Shown: one piece after another, positions 1-8,059 of the stretch
How the letters are laid out: the number at the start of each line of letters is the position of its first letter
Position numbering within the stretch: the first letter of the stretch is position 1
Source: Hyphomonadaceae bacterium
GTDB taxonomy: Bacteria > Pseudomonadota > Alphaproteobacteria > Caulobacterales > Aquidulcibacteraceae
NCBI GenBank assembly: GCA_009773395.1
Contig: WRPI01000001.1
Span: 434,001-498,000, forward strand
DNA length: 64,000 bases
Reading direction: 5' to 3'
Position numbers and translations under genes: made by a program
Notes under the pieces: generated by a model
Seen by the model: the letters and a program-made list of their open reading frames with translations, nothing else
Told to the model about the DNA's origin: nothing
Databases searched by the model: none

Positions 1-549
1 TGTATGCATGAACATGCGAGAGTTGCGGCGGCGCAAATTGGCGATAATGGTCCAATTATTCACAATCTTTATGTCCCAGCGGGCGGCGATATTCCTAATG
101 CGGAAGAAAATGAAAAATTCGCGCATAAATTGGATTTTCTAGGCAAAATGGAAAGTTTTTATTCCGCCAACAAGCACAAAAACCATATTGTGGTTGGGGA
201 TCTTAATATAGCACCCCATGAGCATGATGTTTGGTCTCACAGAGCGCTTTTGGATGTCGTAAGCCATACTCCGATTGAAACTGAACTTTTGGAGGTTTTG
301 CGCAAAGGCGGTAATTTAATTGATATTGCGCGCGCCGCACACACTATGGACGAAAAGCTGTTTTCATGGTGGTCATACCGTAGTGCCGATTGGACGGCAA
401 ATAATCGTGGCAGGCGGCTGGATCACATTTGGCTTAGCGAAAAAATCGCCCCAACAGCGGATTTAGCGAGTTTTACTATTCACCGCGAAACAAGATCTTG
501 GGAGAAACCGTCGGACCATGTGCCTGTGAGTTTGGAAATTGAGGTTTAG
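1..549 (+). CDS. xth: Exodeoxyribonuclease III, C-terminal part (5' truncated by window edge)
   Basis: This is the C-terminal portion of an exonuclease III / AP endonuclease of the EEP (exonuclease-endonuclease-phosphatase) superfamily, which cleaves DNA at abasic sites in base excision repair. The frame is open from base 1, so the true start lies upstream and at least the first third of the protein is missing. Visible family motifs are GDLNIAP (about residue 64 of the visible part, metal and phosphate binding), the W-WSYR segment, NNRGRRLDHIW, and the terminal SDHVPV with the catalytic Asp-His pair. It ends 158 bases before a convergent response-regulator gene. Confidence 0.93.
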   Translation, partial: CMHEHARVAAAQIGDNGPIIHNLYVPAGGDIPNAEENEKFAHKLDFLGKMESFYSANKHKNHIVVGDLNIAPHEHDVWSHRALLDVVSHTPIETELLEVLRKGGNLIDIARAAHTMDEKLFSWWSYRSADWTANNRGRRLDHIWLSEKIAPTADLASFTIHRETRSWEKPSDHVPVSLEIEV

Positions 550-574
550 GTCATGAACTCATTAAAAAGGGTGA

Positions 575-682
575 AAAAGCCGTTAAAATGGCAAAATAGT
601 GGGCGTGAAGATTGCGAAAAGAGGGTTTATCCCCTCTTTGAGTAAGATTTGCGCCCAATATGAAGCCATTTTTGCGGCTTTT
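575..682. terminator. Two-level inverted repeat between convergent genes, probable bidirectional terminator
   Basis: An outer 18-base arm (575-592) pairs with 665-682 at 16 of 18 positions. Inside it lies a perfect 8-bp GC-containing hairpin, AAAGAGGG at 618-625 with CCCTCTTT at 632-639. The outer right arm ends in TTTT, and read from the other strand the left arm also ends in a U-run. The position between the 3' ends of the exonuclease and response-regulator genes suggests bidirectional termination. Confidence 0.55.
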
Positions 683-706
683 CGAACTTTTTGATGAGTC
701 CATGGC

Positions 707-1363
707 CTATTGCGCTAGTTGATAGCCACCCTCTTGGGTTAATAATACTTCCTTTTGGCCAATAATTGTCGATAGTTTTTGTCGCAATTTATAAATATGG
801 GTTTCCAAAGTGTGGGTGGTTACGCCTTTATTATAGCGCCAGACTTCGCGCAATAATTCCTCCCGCGTTACCGGGCTACCAGCCGCGCCGTTTAGATAGG
901 TTAAAATCGCCACTTCTTTGTCGGTTAGTTTTAGTTCAACGCCATTGTTATTCGTCAGCGATTTGCGCACAGGGTTCAGCTCAAATCCTTCGATATTGAT
1001 AAGCGACATTTGCAGCGCTTCGCGCGCTCGCAATAGAAACCTTATTTTGGTCTCTAATTGGCCGAGCCTGATTGGTTTGGAAAAATGGTTGGCGGCAAAA
1101 TTTTCATTATTTGGTTTGTAGCGACCAATTGTAATTAAGGGAGTTTCGCCAAATTCTAGGTTTGAAACGGAAGCAAAATTATCACTATCCGAATCGATAA
1201 TTATCAAATCAGGATTAATTTCACTAATTTGTGCCACCAAATCATCGGCGCTCAAATCCACAGCAACCGCTTCAAATCCGCCTGCATCATTTAGCCAATC
1301 TACAAGTGCGCCAGAGGAGTCAGTGTCGAAATTAGCAATAATTATTTTGTGTTTTTGAAACAT
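707..1363 (-). CDS. OmpR-like response regulator with atypical receiver domain
   Basis: Predicted cytoplasmic transcription factor of 218 residues: an N-terminal receiver-like domain (about 5-115) followed by an OmpR/PhoB-type winged-helix DNA-binding domain (about 125-216; ELKLTDKEVAIL, TREELLREVW, HTLETHIYKLRQKL). The phospho-acceptor position is kept (Asp57 in the LIIIDSD strand), as is a Lys-Pro near residue 98. The usual Asp-Asp pair after strand 1 is replaced by Asn-Phe-Asp, so phosphorylation may be weak or absent. No partner histidine kinase is in the window. The start is the first ATG, with an AT-rich 45-base gap to the divergent L,D-transpeptidase gene. Confidence 0.8.
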   Translation of the reverse strand: MFQKHKIIIANFDTDSSGALVDWLNDAGGFEAVAVDLSADDLVAQISEINPDLIIIDSDSDNFASVSNLEFGETPLITIGRYKPNNENFAANHFSKPIRLGQLETKIRFLLRAREALQMSLINIEGFELNPVRKSLTNNNGVELKLTDKEVAILTYLNGAAGSPVTREELLREVWRYNKGVTTHTLETHIYKLRQKLSTIIGQKEVLLTQEGGYQLAQ

Positions 1364-1408
1364 TTGATGATATTATTATGAATTGCCAAAAATTAAAGGA
1401 ATGATTGC

Positions 1409-1930
1409 ATGATAATTTTTGAAGCCACGCCCGGTGCCGACGAGCGCAAAGGGACAATGGCCATTGATGGCCACAGCGTCCCATGCGCTTTTGGCAAAAA
1501 TGGCGTGATTGCCGCTGCTGATAAGCGCGAAGGCGATGGCAAAAGCCCGACTGGCACTTGGCCGATTCGCAACGTCTATTGGCGCGCCGATCGCGGTGGG
1601 CGACCAATCACCTGCTTCAACACCATTGCAATTGAGCCAAATTTCGGTTGGTGCGACACGCCGACCGATTCCAATTACAACCGCCTTGTCACCCACCCTT
1701 ACCCAGTTTCTGCTGAGCATCTTTGGCGCGACGACGAGCTTTACGACATTATTGTTGAATTGGGCCACAATGATTCGCCGCCAGTGCCATTTATGGGCTC
1801 GGCGATTTTTTTGCACTGTGCCAAACCTGATTATCCACCAACTGAAGGCTGCGTTGCGCTTAATATTTCGGATTTGCGCAGACTATTGAAAATCGCAACT
1901 CTGGGAAGCGCCATGAGGATAGTGGGTTAA
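1409..1930 (+). CDS. L,D-transpeptidase (YkuD) family protein
   Basis: YkuD-fold protein of 173 residues. The active-site pattern is visible near the C-terminus: His at about 136 (IFLHC) followed 12 residues later by the nucleophile Cys at about 148 in TEGCVAL, which corresponds to the family's S/T-x-G-C. Such enzymes form 3-3 cross-links or attach proteins to peptidoglycan. No N-terminal signal peptide is seen, unlike many periplasmic members, so export or exact function is uncertain. Its 3' end overlaps the convergent PLP-protein gene by four bases. Confidence 0.83.
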   Translation: MIIFEATPGADERKGTMAIDGHSVPCAFGKNGVIAAADKREGDGKSPTGTWPIRNVYWRADRGGRPITCFNTIAIEPNFGWCDTPTDSNYNRLVTHPYPVSAEHLWRDDELYDIIVELGHNDSPPVPFMGSAIFLHCAKPDYPPTEGCVALNISDLRRLLKIATLGSAMRIVG

Positions 1931-2604
1931 TTGCGCTCACCAAAAAGTGCCGAACCAATGCGAATATGAGTCGCCCCAAACTGGATTGCGATTTTGAAAT
2001 CATCGCTCATGCCCATCGACAATTCTTGAAGATGGTGGCGGTCTGCCAGTTTTCGCATCAAGGCAAAATACGGCCCCGCAGGCTGTCTCGCCGGCGGAAT
2101 ACACATTAAGCCCGATACTTGAAGGCCATATTCGCCTTGCAAATCTTCTAAGAACTTTGGCAATTGTGGAACGCTTATGCCCGATTTTTGTGGTTCATCG
2201 CCAATGTTCACTTGCACTAATAATTTGGGGGTTTTGCCAAGTTTTTGCATGGCATTGGCCAACGCAAGCGCCAAACTCGGCCTGTCCAGACTTTCAATGA
2301 CATCAAAAATTGCAACTGCATCTTCGGCTTTTTTTGATTGCAACGAACCAATCATTCTAAGCTCAACCCCTGCTAAATCACGGCCTTCAAAATGCTCATA
2401 GACTTCGGCAACGCGGTTCTCACCAAATATTTTTTGACCTGCTGCCAAGGCCGCATCAATTATTTCATTGGATTGGGTTTTACATGCTGCAACAAGAACT
2501 ATATCCTCGGGCTTTCTGTTTGCCGATTTTGCGGCTTTTTCTATTTCCTCCAATAGTCTAAGTCGCCTTATCTCAAAGTTTTGGAATTCTGTGTTTTGTG
2601 TCAT
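1927..2604 (-). CDS. YggS/PLPBP family pyridoxal-phosphate homeostasis protein
   Basis: Alanine-racemase-fold PLP-binding protein of 225 residues, in a family that buffers cellular PLP and affects amino acid pools without a firm catalytic role. Family landmarks are the PLP lysine in VAACKTQ (about 42), FGENRVAE, VNIGDEPQKSGI, and C-terminal MGMSDDFKIAI with HIRIGSALFGER. The usual HFIGxLQxNK motif reads RMIGSLQSKK here. Its ATG lies in the palindrome CATG that also supplies the ATG of the divergent ThiE-like gene, leaving no intergenic promoter space. Confidence 0.9.
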   Translation of the reverse strand: MTQNTEFQNFEIRRLRLLEEIEKAAKSANRKPEDIVLVAACKTQSNEIIDAALAAGQKIFGENRVAEVYEHFEGRDLAGVELRMIGSLQSKKAEDAVAIFDVIESLDRPSLALALANAMQKLGKTPKLLVQVNIGDEPQKSGISVPQLPKFLEDLQGEYGLQVSGLMCIPPARQPAGPYFALMRKLADRHHLQELSMGMSDDFKIAIQFGATHIRIGSALFGERN

Positions 2605-3223
2605 GCGCGCTGATTTAGCTTATATTCAGAGAAAAGCGAAGTTACTTTTCGCAAGCTCCAAACGTCCAAGCAATTTGCCATTCTTATTTTTGCTTACCGA
2701 TTCGGCGCGCGGGTTTTCACCCGAACTCGCGCTTAGTTCGGCCCCAAAGGGTGCGGTGGTCATTTTGCGCACCTTTGGTGACGCTGAATTGATTGCAAAA
2801 ATTACCCCAAAAGCTCGAATTAAGGTTGGCGCCACTGTTGCACCGCAAATCGCTCGTAAATATCAATTGCACGGTGTCCATATTCCAAATCGCCGTCTAA
2901 AATATTACAAAAGGTCCGAACCCTGCCCCAAATTGCTGACTGCCTCAGCGCATAATTTGCACGAATTATTGCGCGCGAAACAGGCTGGTGTCACCAATAT
3001 TTTGATTTCAGCCATATTTGCAAGTGACAGCAAAAGTGCAAACGAGCGCCCGATTGGGCCAATACGGCTCGCAAAATTGGCAAGAGATTTCCCTGAAATG
3101 AATCTAATTGCTTTGGGGGGGATTAGTCGAAAAACTCTGCCGCACCTGAAAAACACTAATGCAAGAGCGGTTGCGGGTGTTAGTTTCGAGAGGCTAGCGC
3201 AGAGTGCTTTTAGTTGTCACTAA
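2603..3223 (+). CDS. ThiE-like thiamine phosphate synthase family protein
   Basis: TIM-barrel protein of 206 residues resembling alphaproteobacterial thiamine-monophosphate synthase homologues. ThiE joins the hydroxymethylpyrimidine and thiazole phosphates in thiamine synthesis. Visible family features are the early strand FLFLLTD, the HGVHIPN segment (ThiE: DGVHLGQ), SAHNLHELLRAKQAGVTNILIS, and ALGGIS near the end. The substrate motifs are degenerate, so it may be a TenI-like or otherwise diverged paralogue. The frame stays open upstream into the PLP-protein gene, but ATG 2603 fits the barrel start. There is no clear ribosome-binding site, so a leaderless transcript is possible. Confidence 0.7.
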   Translation: MRADLAYIQRKAKLLFASSKRPSNLPFLFLLTDSARGFSPELALSSAPKGAVVILRTFGDAELIAKITPKARIKVGATVAPQIARKYQLHGVHIPNRRLKYYKRSEPCPKLLTASAHNLHELLRAKQAGVTNILISAIFASDSKSANERPIGPIRLAKLARDFPEMNLIALGGISRKTLPHLKNTNARAVAGVSFERLAQSAFSCH

Positions 3224-3225
3224 AC

Positions 3226-3295
3226 GCCTGCGCTAGATTCTTTTTTGGTCGCGCTTTTGGTGCGCAAAACCGCACACACTTTTGCGCAAAGCGCT
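3226..3295. repeat. 70-bp palindromic repeat, copy 1 (inverted partner at 4678-4747)
   Basis: The segment from CTGCGCTAGATTC to the GCGCT at 3291-3295 recurs in reverse orientation at 4678-4747 with only scattered differences. Each copy folds on itself: GCGCTTT...TGCGCAAAA pairs with TTTTGCGCAAAGCGC. It lies between the convergent ThiE-like and NtrZ-like genes, where the hairpin could serve as a terminator. It is unrelated to the three-hairpin family found elsewhere in the window. Confidence 0.8.
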
Positions 3296-3721
3296 CTAGA
3301 ATCTAAATGCTGATTCGACTTTTACGCTTGGTGCGCGACTGCGGCTATCTGTGCGATTGGTTGCACCATCTTGCGGAAGCACAACTTGGCCACCGACCCG
3401 AAATTTTGGGGTAAGATCATAAAATGCGCCTGCGCTGGTTTGCCCATTACGGCGATCCAAAGGCCTTTGTGATTCTTCTTGCATGCCAAAAGTTACGCCC
3501 CAACGAGATCTTGGTGATACTCTAATGGTCGCTTTTGGCTCACCGCGCGGTGTCCATGCGTTTACACCAGAGTCAATTTCAGATCCAAATGTAAAACGCT
3601 CATACCAAGGTGCAGTTGAAGGAGAGTTTGCGTTGCGCGTTTGGGCCATAGTATCGCCGCTCGCCATCACTAGAATGGCAAAAATAGCAGCAGCTAATTT
3701 TTCTGACCCTTTTTTCAACAA
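3296..3721 (-). CDS. NtrZ-like periplasmic protein
   Basis: Small exported protein of 141 residues with an N-terminal signal peptide (hydrophobic stretch about 9-21, likely cleavage after TMA at about 26). The mature part has short amphipathic strands (RWGVTFGM, SAGAFYDLTPKFRVGGQVVL) and ends in the aromatic VKVESAFRF, giving a porin-fragment appearance. This matches my memory of the NtrZ family, periplasmic proteins that in Caulobacter modulate the histidine kinase NtrY; the assignment rests on pattern only. The palindromic repeat at 3226-3295 abuts its stop codon. Confidence 0.6.
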   Translation of the reverse strand: MLKKGSEKLAAAIFAILVMASGDTMAQTRNANSPSTAPWYERFTFGSEIDSGVNAWTPRGEPKATIRVSPRSRWGVTFGMQEESQRPLDRRNGQTSAGAFYDLTPKFRVGGQVVLPQDGATNRTDSRSRAPSVKVESAFRF

Positions 3722-3846
3722 ACCAACTTTCGATACCGCCCAGAATCATCCCGTGACTTGCACGCATAATAGGCTGTTTTGGTTATTTTACCATTAAACC
3801 AACAGCTATTTTTAGCTTTTGCAAGCAAGAAGGATATTTAGCTGGC

Positions 3847-4023
3847 ATGCCCAAAGAGTCAAGTATCGATAATGTCACATGTGGGACATATTTTCATAAG
3901 CATATAATGGCTGTGTTTGGAGGCCATAAACTCTCTGTGCTGGTCGCCCATCCAATATCTAAGGGGAGTGGCGAATATAGGAAACCTAAGAGAGATTCCC
4001 CAACCATTTCCAATATTCTTTAA
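3847..4023 (+). CDS. Possible small protein, 58 residues
   Basis: An ATG-to-TAA frame of 58 codons in the otherwise empty 447-base gap between the NtrZ-like gene and the DUF3576 gene. A purine-rich AAGAAGGA lies about 13 bases upstream, slightly far for a ribosome-binding site. The product would be basic and soluble, with one Cys, several His and a KxSGxxRKPKRD-like tail. I do not recognise it. It may be chance; codon choice is not distinctive enough to decide. Confidence 0.25.
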   Translation: MPKESSIDNVTCGTYFHKHIMAVFGGHKLSVLVAHPISKGSGEYRKPKRDSPTISNIL

Positions 4024-4073
4024 GTTTTTTAATATTCAAAGATGAAATAGCGCTTGCAAAATCTACCTCGTGC

Positions 4074-4099
4074 TTGATAAAGCAATTGTGCTTTATCAA
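4074..4099. promoter_or_regulatory. Perfect 10-bp inverted repeat upstream of the DUF3576 gene
   Basis: TTGATAAAGC (4074-4083) and GCTTTATCAA (4090-4099) are exact inverted copies separated by AATTGT, about 70 bases before the start of the downstream gene. There is no U-run, so an operator or mRNA 5' hairpin is more likely than a terminator. The binding protein is unknown. Confidence 0.45.
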
Positions 4100-4168
4100 T
4101 CATAAAGAATGATATAGAAATTGGTTTACCTGTTTTGGGTAGTTGGTCTTAGAAGTTGGAGTGTAAAC

Positions 4169-4654
4169 ATGCGCCAAGCAGCGCTTAAGGTATTTTTAGT
4201 ATTGGCGTTAGCGCTTCCAGCAAGTGCTTGTGCGAGCAAAAACCCAAGACCACAAGCCAGTGAAGCCGGCGCCCCACGCCCAGCGCTTGTGAGGTTTGGC
4301 ACTAGCAAGCAAAAGGGTGACGTTGGCATTGGCGTAAATTCGTTTTTGTGGCGCGCAACCCTTGACACGCTTGGCTTTATGCCAGTTGCTTCGGCTGATC
4401 CTTTTGGTGGCACTTATATTACTGAATGGCATGCCAATACAGAAAGGCCATTAGAGCGTTTCAAAATACAAGTTTTCATTCTCGATACTCGGCTTCGCGC
4501 AGATGGTATTGCAGTGCAAGTGTTTCGCCAAATCAATAATGGCGCGACTTGGGTCGATGCCAGCGTTGATCCCGATACGCCTTTGCAAATTGAAAATGCT
4601 ATTCTGACAAGAGCGCGCCAATTGCGGATTTCTTCACTGGATACTCGGCGTTAA
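4169..4654 (+). CDS. DUF3576 family lipoprotein
   Basis: Predicted lipoprotein of 161 residues. The signal peptide ends in ALPASAC, giving a lipidated Cys at about 21. The mature domain (GVNSFLWRATLDTLGF...DPFGGTYITEW, later ILDTRLRADGIAVQVFRQ) matches the DUF3576 family of unknown function, which in many alphaproteobacteria precedes leuS and lptE as here. A TTG 48 bases upstream would extend the frame, but ATG 4169 is preceded by TTGGAG at good spacing and begins directly with the signal peptide. A role in the outer envelope alongside LptE is an inference from context. Confidence 0.82.
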   Translation: MRQAALKVFLVLALALPASACASKNPRPQASEAGAPRPALVRFGTSKQKGDVGIGVNSFLWRATLDTLGFMPVASADPFGGTYITEWHANTERPLERFKIQVFILDTRLRADGIAVQVFRQINNGATWVDASVDPDTPLQIENAILTRARQLRISSLDTRR

Positions 4655-4677
4655 AAATTGCCGCATTTTTGCTTTGG

Positions 4678-4747
4678 AGCGCTTTGCGCAAAAGTGTTTG
4701 CGGTTTTGCGCACTAAAAGCGCGACCAAGTAAGGAATCTAGCGCTGC
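4678..4747. repeat. 70-bp palindromic repeat, copy 2 (inverted relative to 3226-3295)
   Basis: Reverse complement of the 3226-3295 element, starting 24 bases after the DUF3576 stop. The core AGCGCTTTGCGCAAAAGTGT and the GGTTTTGCGCACTAAAAGCG segment pair with each other as a hairpin. The two copies enclose the NtrZ-like gene, the possible 58-residue ORF and the DUF3576 gene. Confidence 0.8.
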
Positions 4748-4864
4748 GGTTTGATTCGATCAGAACGCAAACTGCGATAGAGAGCATGACTTCACACTTG
4801 TAGAGGAATGCTATATTGCCATTGCCATGGTGGCGTAACGCTTTAGTATTTTAAGTGTGTTTTT

Positions 4865-7489
4865 ATGACTGAGTTGAATAACAATGAAACCGAGGCGGCG
4901 ATTGCTCGGTATGAGCCTATAGCAACCGAGACGCGGCAGCGCCAAAAATGGCAAGCCGCCGAACTGTTCAAGACTGGCCCAATTGATAACTCAAAGCCCA
5001 AAGCCTATGTGCTTGAAATGTTTCCCTACCCATCGGGGCGGATTCACATGGGGCACGTAAGAAATTATGCAATGGGTGACGTGATTGCACGTTTTGCCCA
5101 CGCAAATGGCGCACAGGTTTTGCATCCAATGGGTTGGGACGCTTTTGGCTTGCCGGCTGAAAATGCTGCTATTGAACGCGGCGAACACCCTGGTAAATGG
5201 ACCCATGAAAATATCGCAGCAATGCGAGAGCAATTGAAAATGCTCGGGTTTTCGATTGATTGGTCGCGCGAATTTGCTACTTGCGACAAGGATTATTACA
5301 AGCACCAACAAAAGCTTTTTATACAAATGTATGAAAAAGACTTGGTTTATCGCAAAATGTCCAAAGTTAATTGGGATCCAGTTGAAAATACGGTGCTTGC
5401 CAATGAACAAGTCGTTGATGGTCGCGGTTGGCGCTCTGGCGCATTGGTTGAACAACGGGCGCTTAATCAGTGGTTTTTCAAAATTACCGATTTTGCCGAT
5501 GAATTGATTGACGATTTAGCAAGTTTGAATGAATGGCCAGACCGTGTAATTTCGCAACAATTCAATTGGATTGGCCGCTCCGAAGGGCTTAAATTCAAGT
5601 TTGATATTGCCGAAAATCCACCTGCAGCGCATGATTTCACCGAAATTGAAGTCTATACAACAAGGCCAGACACGCTTTTCGGCGCGAGTTTTGTCGCGAT
5701 TTCCATTGATCATCCTTTGGCGTTACAACTGGCACAAACCAATTCGCAATTGAACGATTTTGCGATTAAGTGCCGACAATTGGGCACTACTGCTGAGGCA
5801 ATTGAAACCCAAGAAAAGCATGGCTTAGACACCGGAGTGCGGGTTGTCCATCCGTTTGATGAGACTAAACAGCTAGCGGTTTGGGTCGCAAATTTTGTTT
5901 TGATGGATTATGGCACTGGCGCGATTTTTGGTTGCCCGGCGCACGATTCAAGGGATTTGGATTTTGCCCGCAAATATGACTTAGCAGTAGTGCCAGTTAT
6001 TTTGCCTGATGGCGCGGATGCGGCAGGGTTTGAAATCCGCGCTGAAGCGTATTTGGGTGATGGGACTATTATTAATTCTGGTTTCCTTAATGGGCTGAGC
6101 ATCGAAGCAGGAAAAGCTGCTACCATCCAAAAGATGGTGGAGTTGAATCGTGGCTCAAAAGCGATAAATTTCCGCTTGCGTGATTGGGGTGTTTCGCGGC
6201 AAAGATATTGGGGCTGCCCAATTCCAATGGTTCATTGCGATGATTGTGGTGTCGTGCCGGTCGCTTTTGAGTGTTTGCCCGTTGAATTGCCTGAAGACGT
6301 AACATTTGATGTGCCGGGCAATCCATTGGAACGTCATCCAAATTGGAAAAACACCAATTGCCCCAAATGTCATAAGCCGGCGCGCCGCGAAACCGATACA
6401 TTGGACACTTTTGTCGATAGTAGTTGGTATTGGGCGCGGTTTTGCGGACTTAATCCCGATGAGCCAACCGATTTAGAGGAGGTGAAACACTGGTTGCCAG
6501 TAGATCACTATATTGGCGGTATCGAACATGCGGTTTTGCATTTGCTTTACTCGCGGTTTTTTTCGCGCGCTATGAAGTTGAGTGGGCAAGTTTTTGTATC
6601 TGAGCCATTCAAGCATCTATTTACGCAAGGAATGGTGACCCATGCGACCTTTAGGTCCGAAGATGGTCGTTGGCTTGAGCCAATTGCAGTGGAAATTTCA
6701 GGCAAAAAGGCAATTGAAATAGCGACTGGCGGGCCAGTAATTATTGGCGCTTCTGAGAAAATGTCGAAATCGAAGCGAAACACGATAGATCCGACTGGAA
6801 TAATTGAAAAATATGGCGCCGATGTTGCGCGGCTTTTTGTATTGTCAGACTCGCCACCCGAACGTGACGTTGAGTGGTCGCAAGCGGGAGTTGAAGGCGC
6901 GGCGCGTTTTATCTCCCGTTCCTGGGCGATTTTTGCAAAACATGCCAAAAACGGCCTGCTGCCAATCAATGAAACTCCAAATGACTTGTCTGATGATGCC
7001 TTGGAAATAGTAAAGGCCGCCCACCGCGCCGCGAGCCATGTAACATCGGGTATTGACGGATTTAGATTCAATACGTCGATTTCGCACCTTTATGAGTTCT
7101 TGAACAAATATCGCGAATTTGACGATAAAACTGGACAAGATTTTGACAGGGCCAGAGCTTGTGCCCTAAGCATTTTTGCAAGGCTTTTGCAGCCTTTCGT
7201 GCCACACATAGCCGAAGAAGCCTGGACGCTTTTGGGTAATGATGGGTTCTGTGTAAAAGCGCCGTGGCCAATTGCAGATGCGGAACTGATTGCCGAAAAT
7301 CAGGTTGTCATACCTGTGCAAATCAATGGCAAGCGCCGTGGTGAAGTCCATGTCGCCAAGGACGCGGGTCAAGACGCTGTTTTGGCGGCTGCCAGTGCAA
7401 TTCCATCGGCGGCAATTCATTTAGATGGAAAGAGCATAAAAAAAGTGATATTTGTAACGAATAGAATTATTAACATCGTTACCGATTGA
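4865..7489 (+). CDS. leuS: Leucyl-tRNA synthetase
   Basis: Class I aminoacyl-tRNA synthetase of 874 residues, the usual length for bacterial LeuRS, charging tRNA-Leu with leucine in the cytoplasm. It has the HIGH-type signature PSGRIHMGH (about 58-66), the editing (CP1) domain with [12 protein letters not shown] and the [15 protein letters not shown] segment, and the KMSKS loop [13 protein letters not shown] (about 636). The C-terminal anticodon-binding domain is complete. The start is the ATG after an A/T-rich leader; the ribosome-binding site is weak. lptE begins 16 bases after the stop, so the genes are probably cotranscribed. Confidence 0.98.
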   Translation: MTELNNNETEAAIARYEPIATETRQRQKWQAAELFKTGPIDNSKPKAYVLEMFPYPSGRIHMGHVRNYAMGDVIARFAHANGAQVLHPMGWDAFGLPAENAAIERGEHPGKWTHENIAAMREQLKMLGFSIDWSREFATCDKDYYKHQQKLFIQMYEKDLVYRKMSKVNWDPVENTVLANEQVVDGRGWRSGALVEQRALNQWFFKITDFADELIDDLASLNEWPDRVISQQFNWIGRSEGLKFKFDIAENPPAAHDFTEIEVYTTRPDTLFGASFVAISIDHPLALQLAQTNSQLNDFAIKCRQLGTTAEAIETQEKHGLDTGVRVVHPFDETKQLAVWVANFVLMDYGTGAIFGCPAHDSRDLDFARKYDLAVVPVILPDGADAAGFEIRAEAYLGDGTIINSGFLNGLSIEAGKAATIQKMVELNRGSKAINFRLRDWGVSRQRYWGCPIPMVHCDDCGVVPVAFECLPVELPEDVTFDVPGNPLERHPNWKNTNCPKCHKPARRETDTLDTFVDSSWYWARFCGLNPDEPTDLEEVKHWLPVDHYIGGIEHAVLHLLYSRFFSRAMKLSGQVFVSEPFKHLFTQGMVTHATFRSEDGRWLEPIAVEISGKKAIEIATGGPVIIGASEKMSKSKRNTIDPTGIIEKYGADVARLFVLSDSPPERDVEWSQAGVEGAARFISRSWAIFAKHAKNGLLPINETPNDLSDDALEIVKAAHRAASHVTSGIDGFRFNTSISHLYEFLNKYREFDDKTGQDFDRARACALSIFARLLQPFVPHIAEEAWTLLGNDGFCVKAPWPIADAELIAENQVVIPVQINGKRRGEVHVAKDAGQDAVLAAASAIPSAAIHLDGKSIKKVIFVTNRIINIVTD

Positions 7490-7505
7490 GGTTTCACAAA
7501 AGGTT

Positions 7506-8033
7506 ATGAATATAATGCGGCTACCGCTTTTGTTTTTTTGGCAGAAATCACCTCGGCAAGCCAGCGCCAGAGTCTCGGCCGTTTTTGTTTGGCTTTTTTC
7601 GGTTTTTTTGTTGTCGAGCTGTGGATTTACACCACTTTACGGCACTTCTGGCGGGAATCTTGGCCCGATAAATGTAGCACAAATTGACACGCGAATCGGC
7701 TATTTTCTTCATGAGAAACTCGAAGCGCACAGCGTTTTGGAGCGTGGGACAACTTCGCCGCGCACCCTAAACGTGGTTTTGCGAAAAGAACATAAAGACA
7801 CCAATTTACGCAGCGATGGATTTCGCACGCGCATCCAAATTGTGGTTTTTGCTCACTACGAGCTAATTGGCGCTTCGGGCAAAATTGAAGGCGATGTATC
7901 CACTACCATTGGATATGATGGTGGGGCCGATGCCGGCAGCGAAATTGCACTATCATTGGATGCCGAGGAGCGCGCAGCAAACCAATTAGCTGATAAAATT
8001 TGGGTGGACTTGCTAAATAAGACCCGCCAATAA
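7506..8033 (+). CDS. lptE: LPS-assembly lipoprotein LptE
   Basis: Outer-membrane lipoprotein of 175 residues. It partners the LptD barrel to insert lipopolysaccharide into the outer leaflet. The signal peptide (hydrophobic about 23-37) ends in the lipobox LLSSC, and the mature protein opens with CGFTPLYG, the typical start of alphaproteobacterial LptE. The remainder is the two-layer sheet domain (IDTRIGYFLHEKLE, LRKEH). AAAGG lies just before the ATG; an in-frame ATG three codons later is also possible. It sits between leuS and holA, the conserved order in this class. Confidence 0.93.
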   Translation: MNIMRLPLLFFWQKSPRQASARVSAVFVWLFSVFLLSSCGFTPLYGTSGGNLGPINVAQIDTRIGYFLHEKLEAHSVLERGTTSPRTLNVVLRKEHKDTNLRSDGFRTRIQIVVFAHYELIGASGKIEGDVSTTIGYDGGADAGSEIALSLDAEERAANQLADKIWVDLLNKTRQ

Positions 8034-8059
8034 TTGGTTTTTGGTTTCAAAAAGAGCCT

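Noticed and set aside
1376-1816. Minus-strand ORF of 146 codons inside the L,D-transpeptidase gene
   Set aside because: Antisense shadow of a gene with clear catalytic motifs; biased composition is explained by the plus-strand coding sequence.
4661-4864. T-box or other leucine-responsive leader before leuS
   Set aside because: No T-box motif, no antiterminator/terminator pair and no leader peptide could be seen; the hairpin there belongs to the 70-bp repeat.
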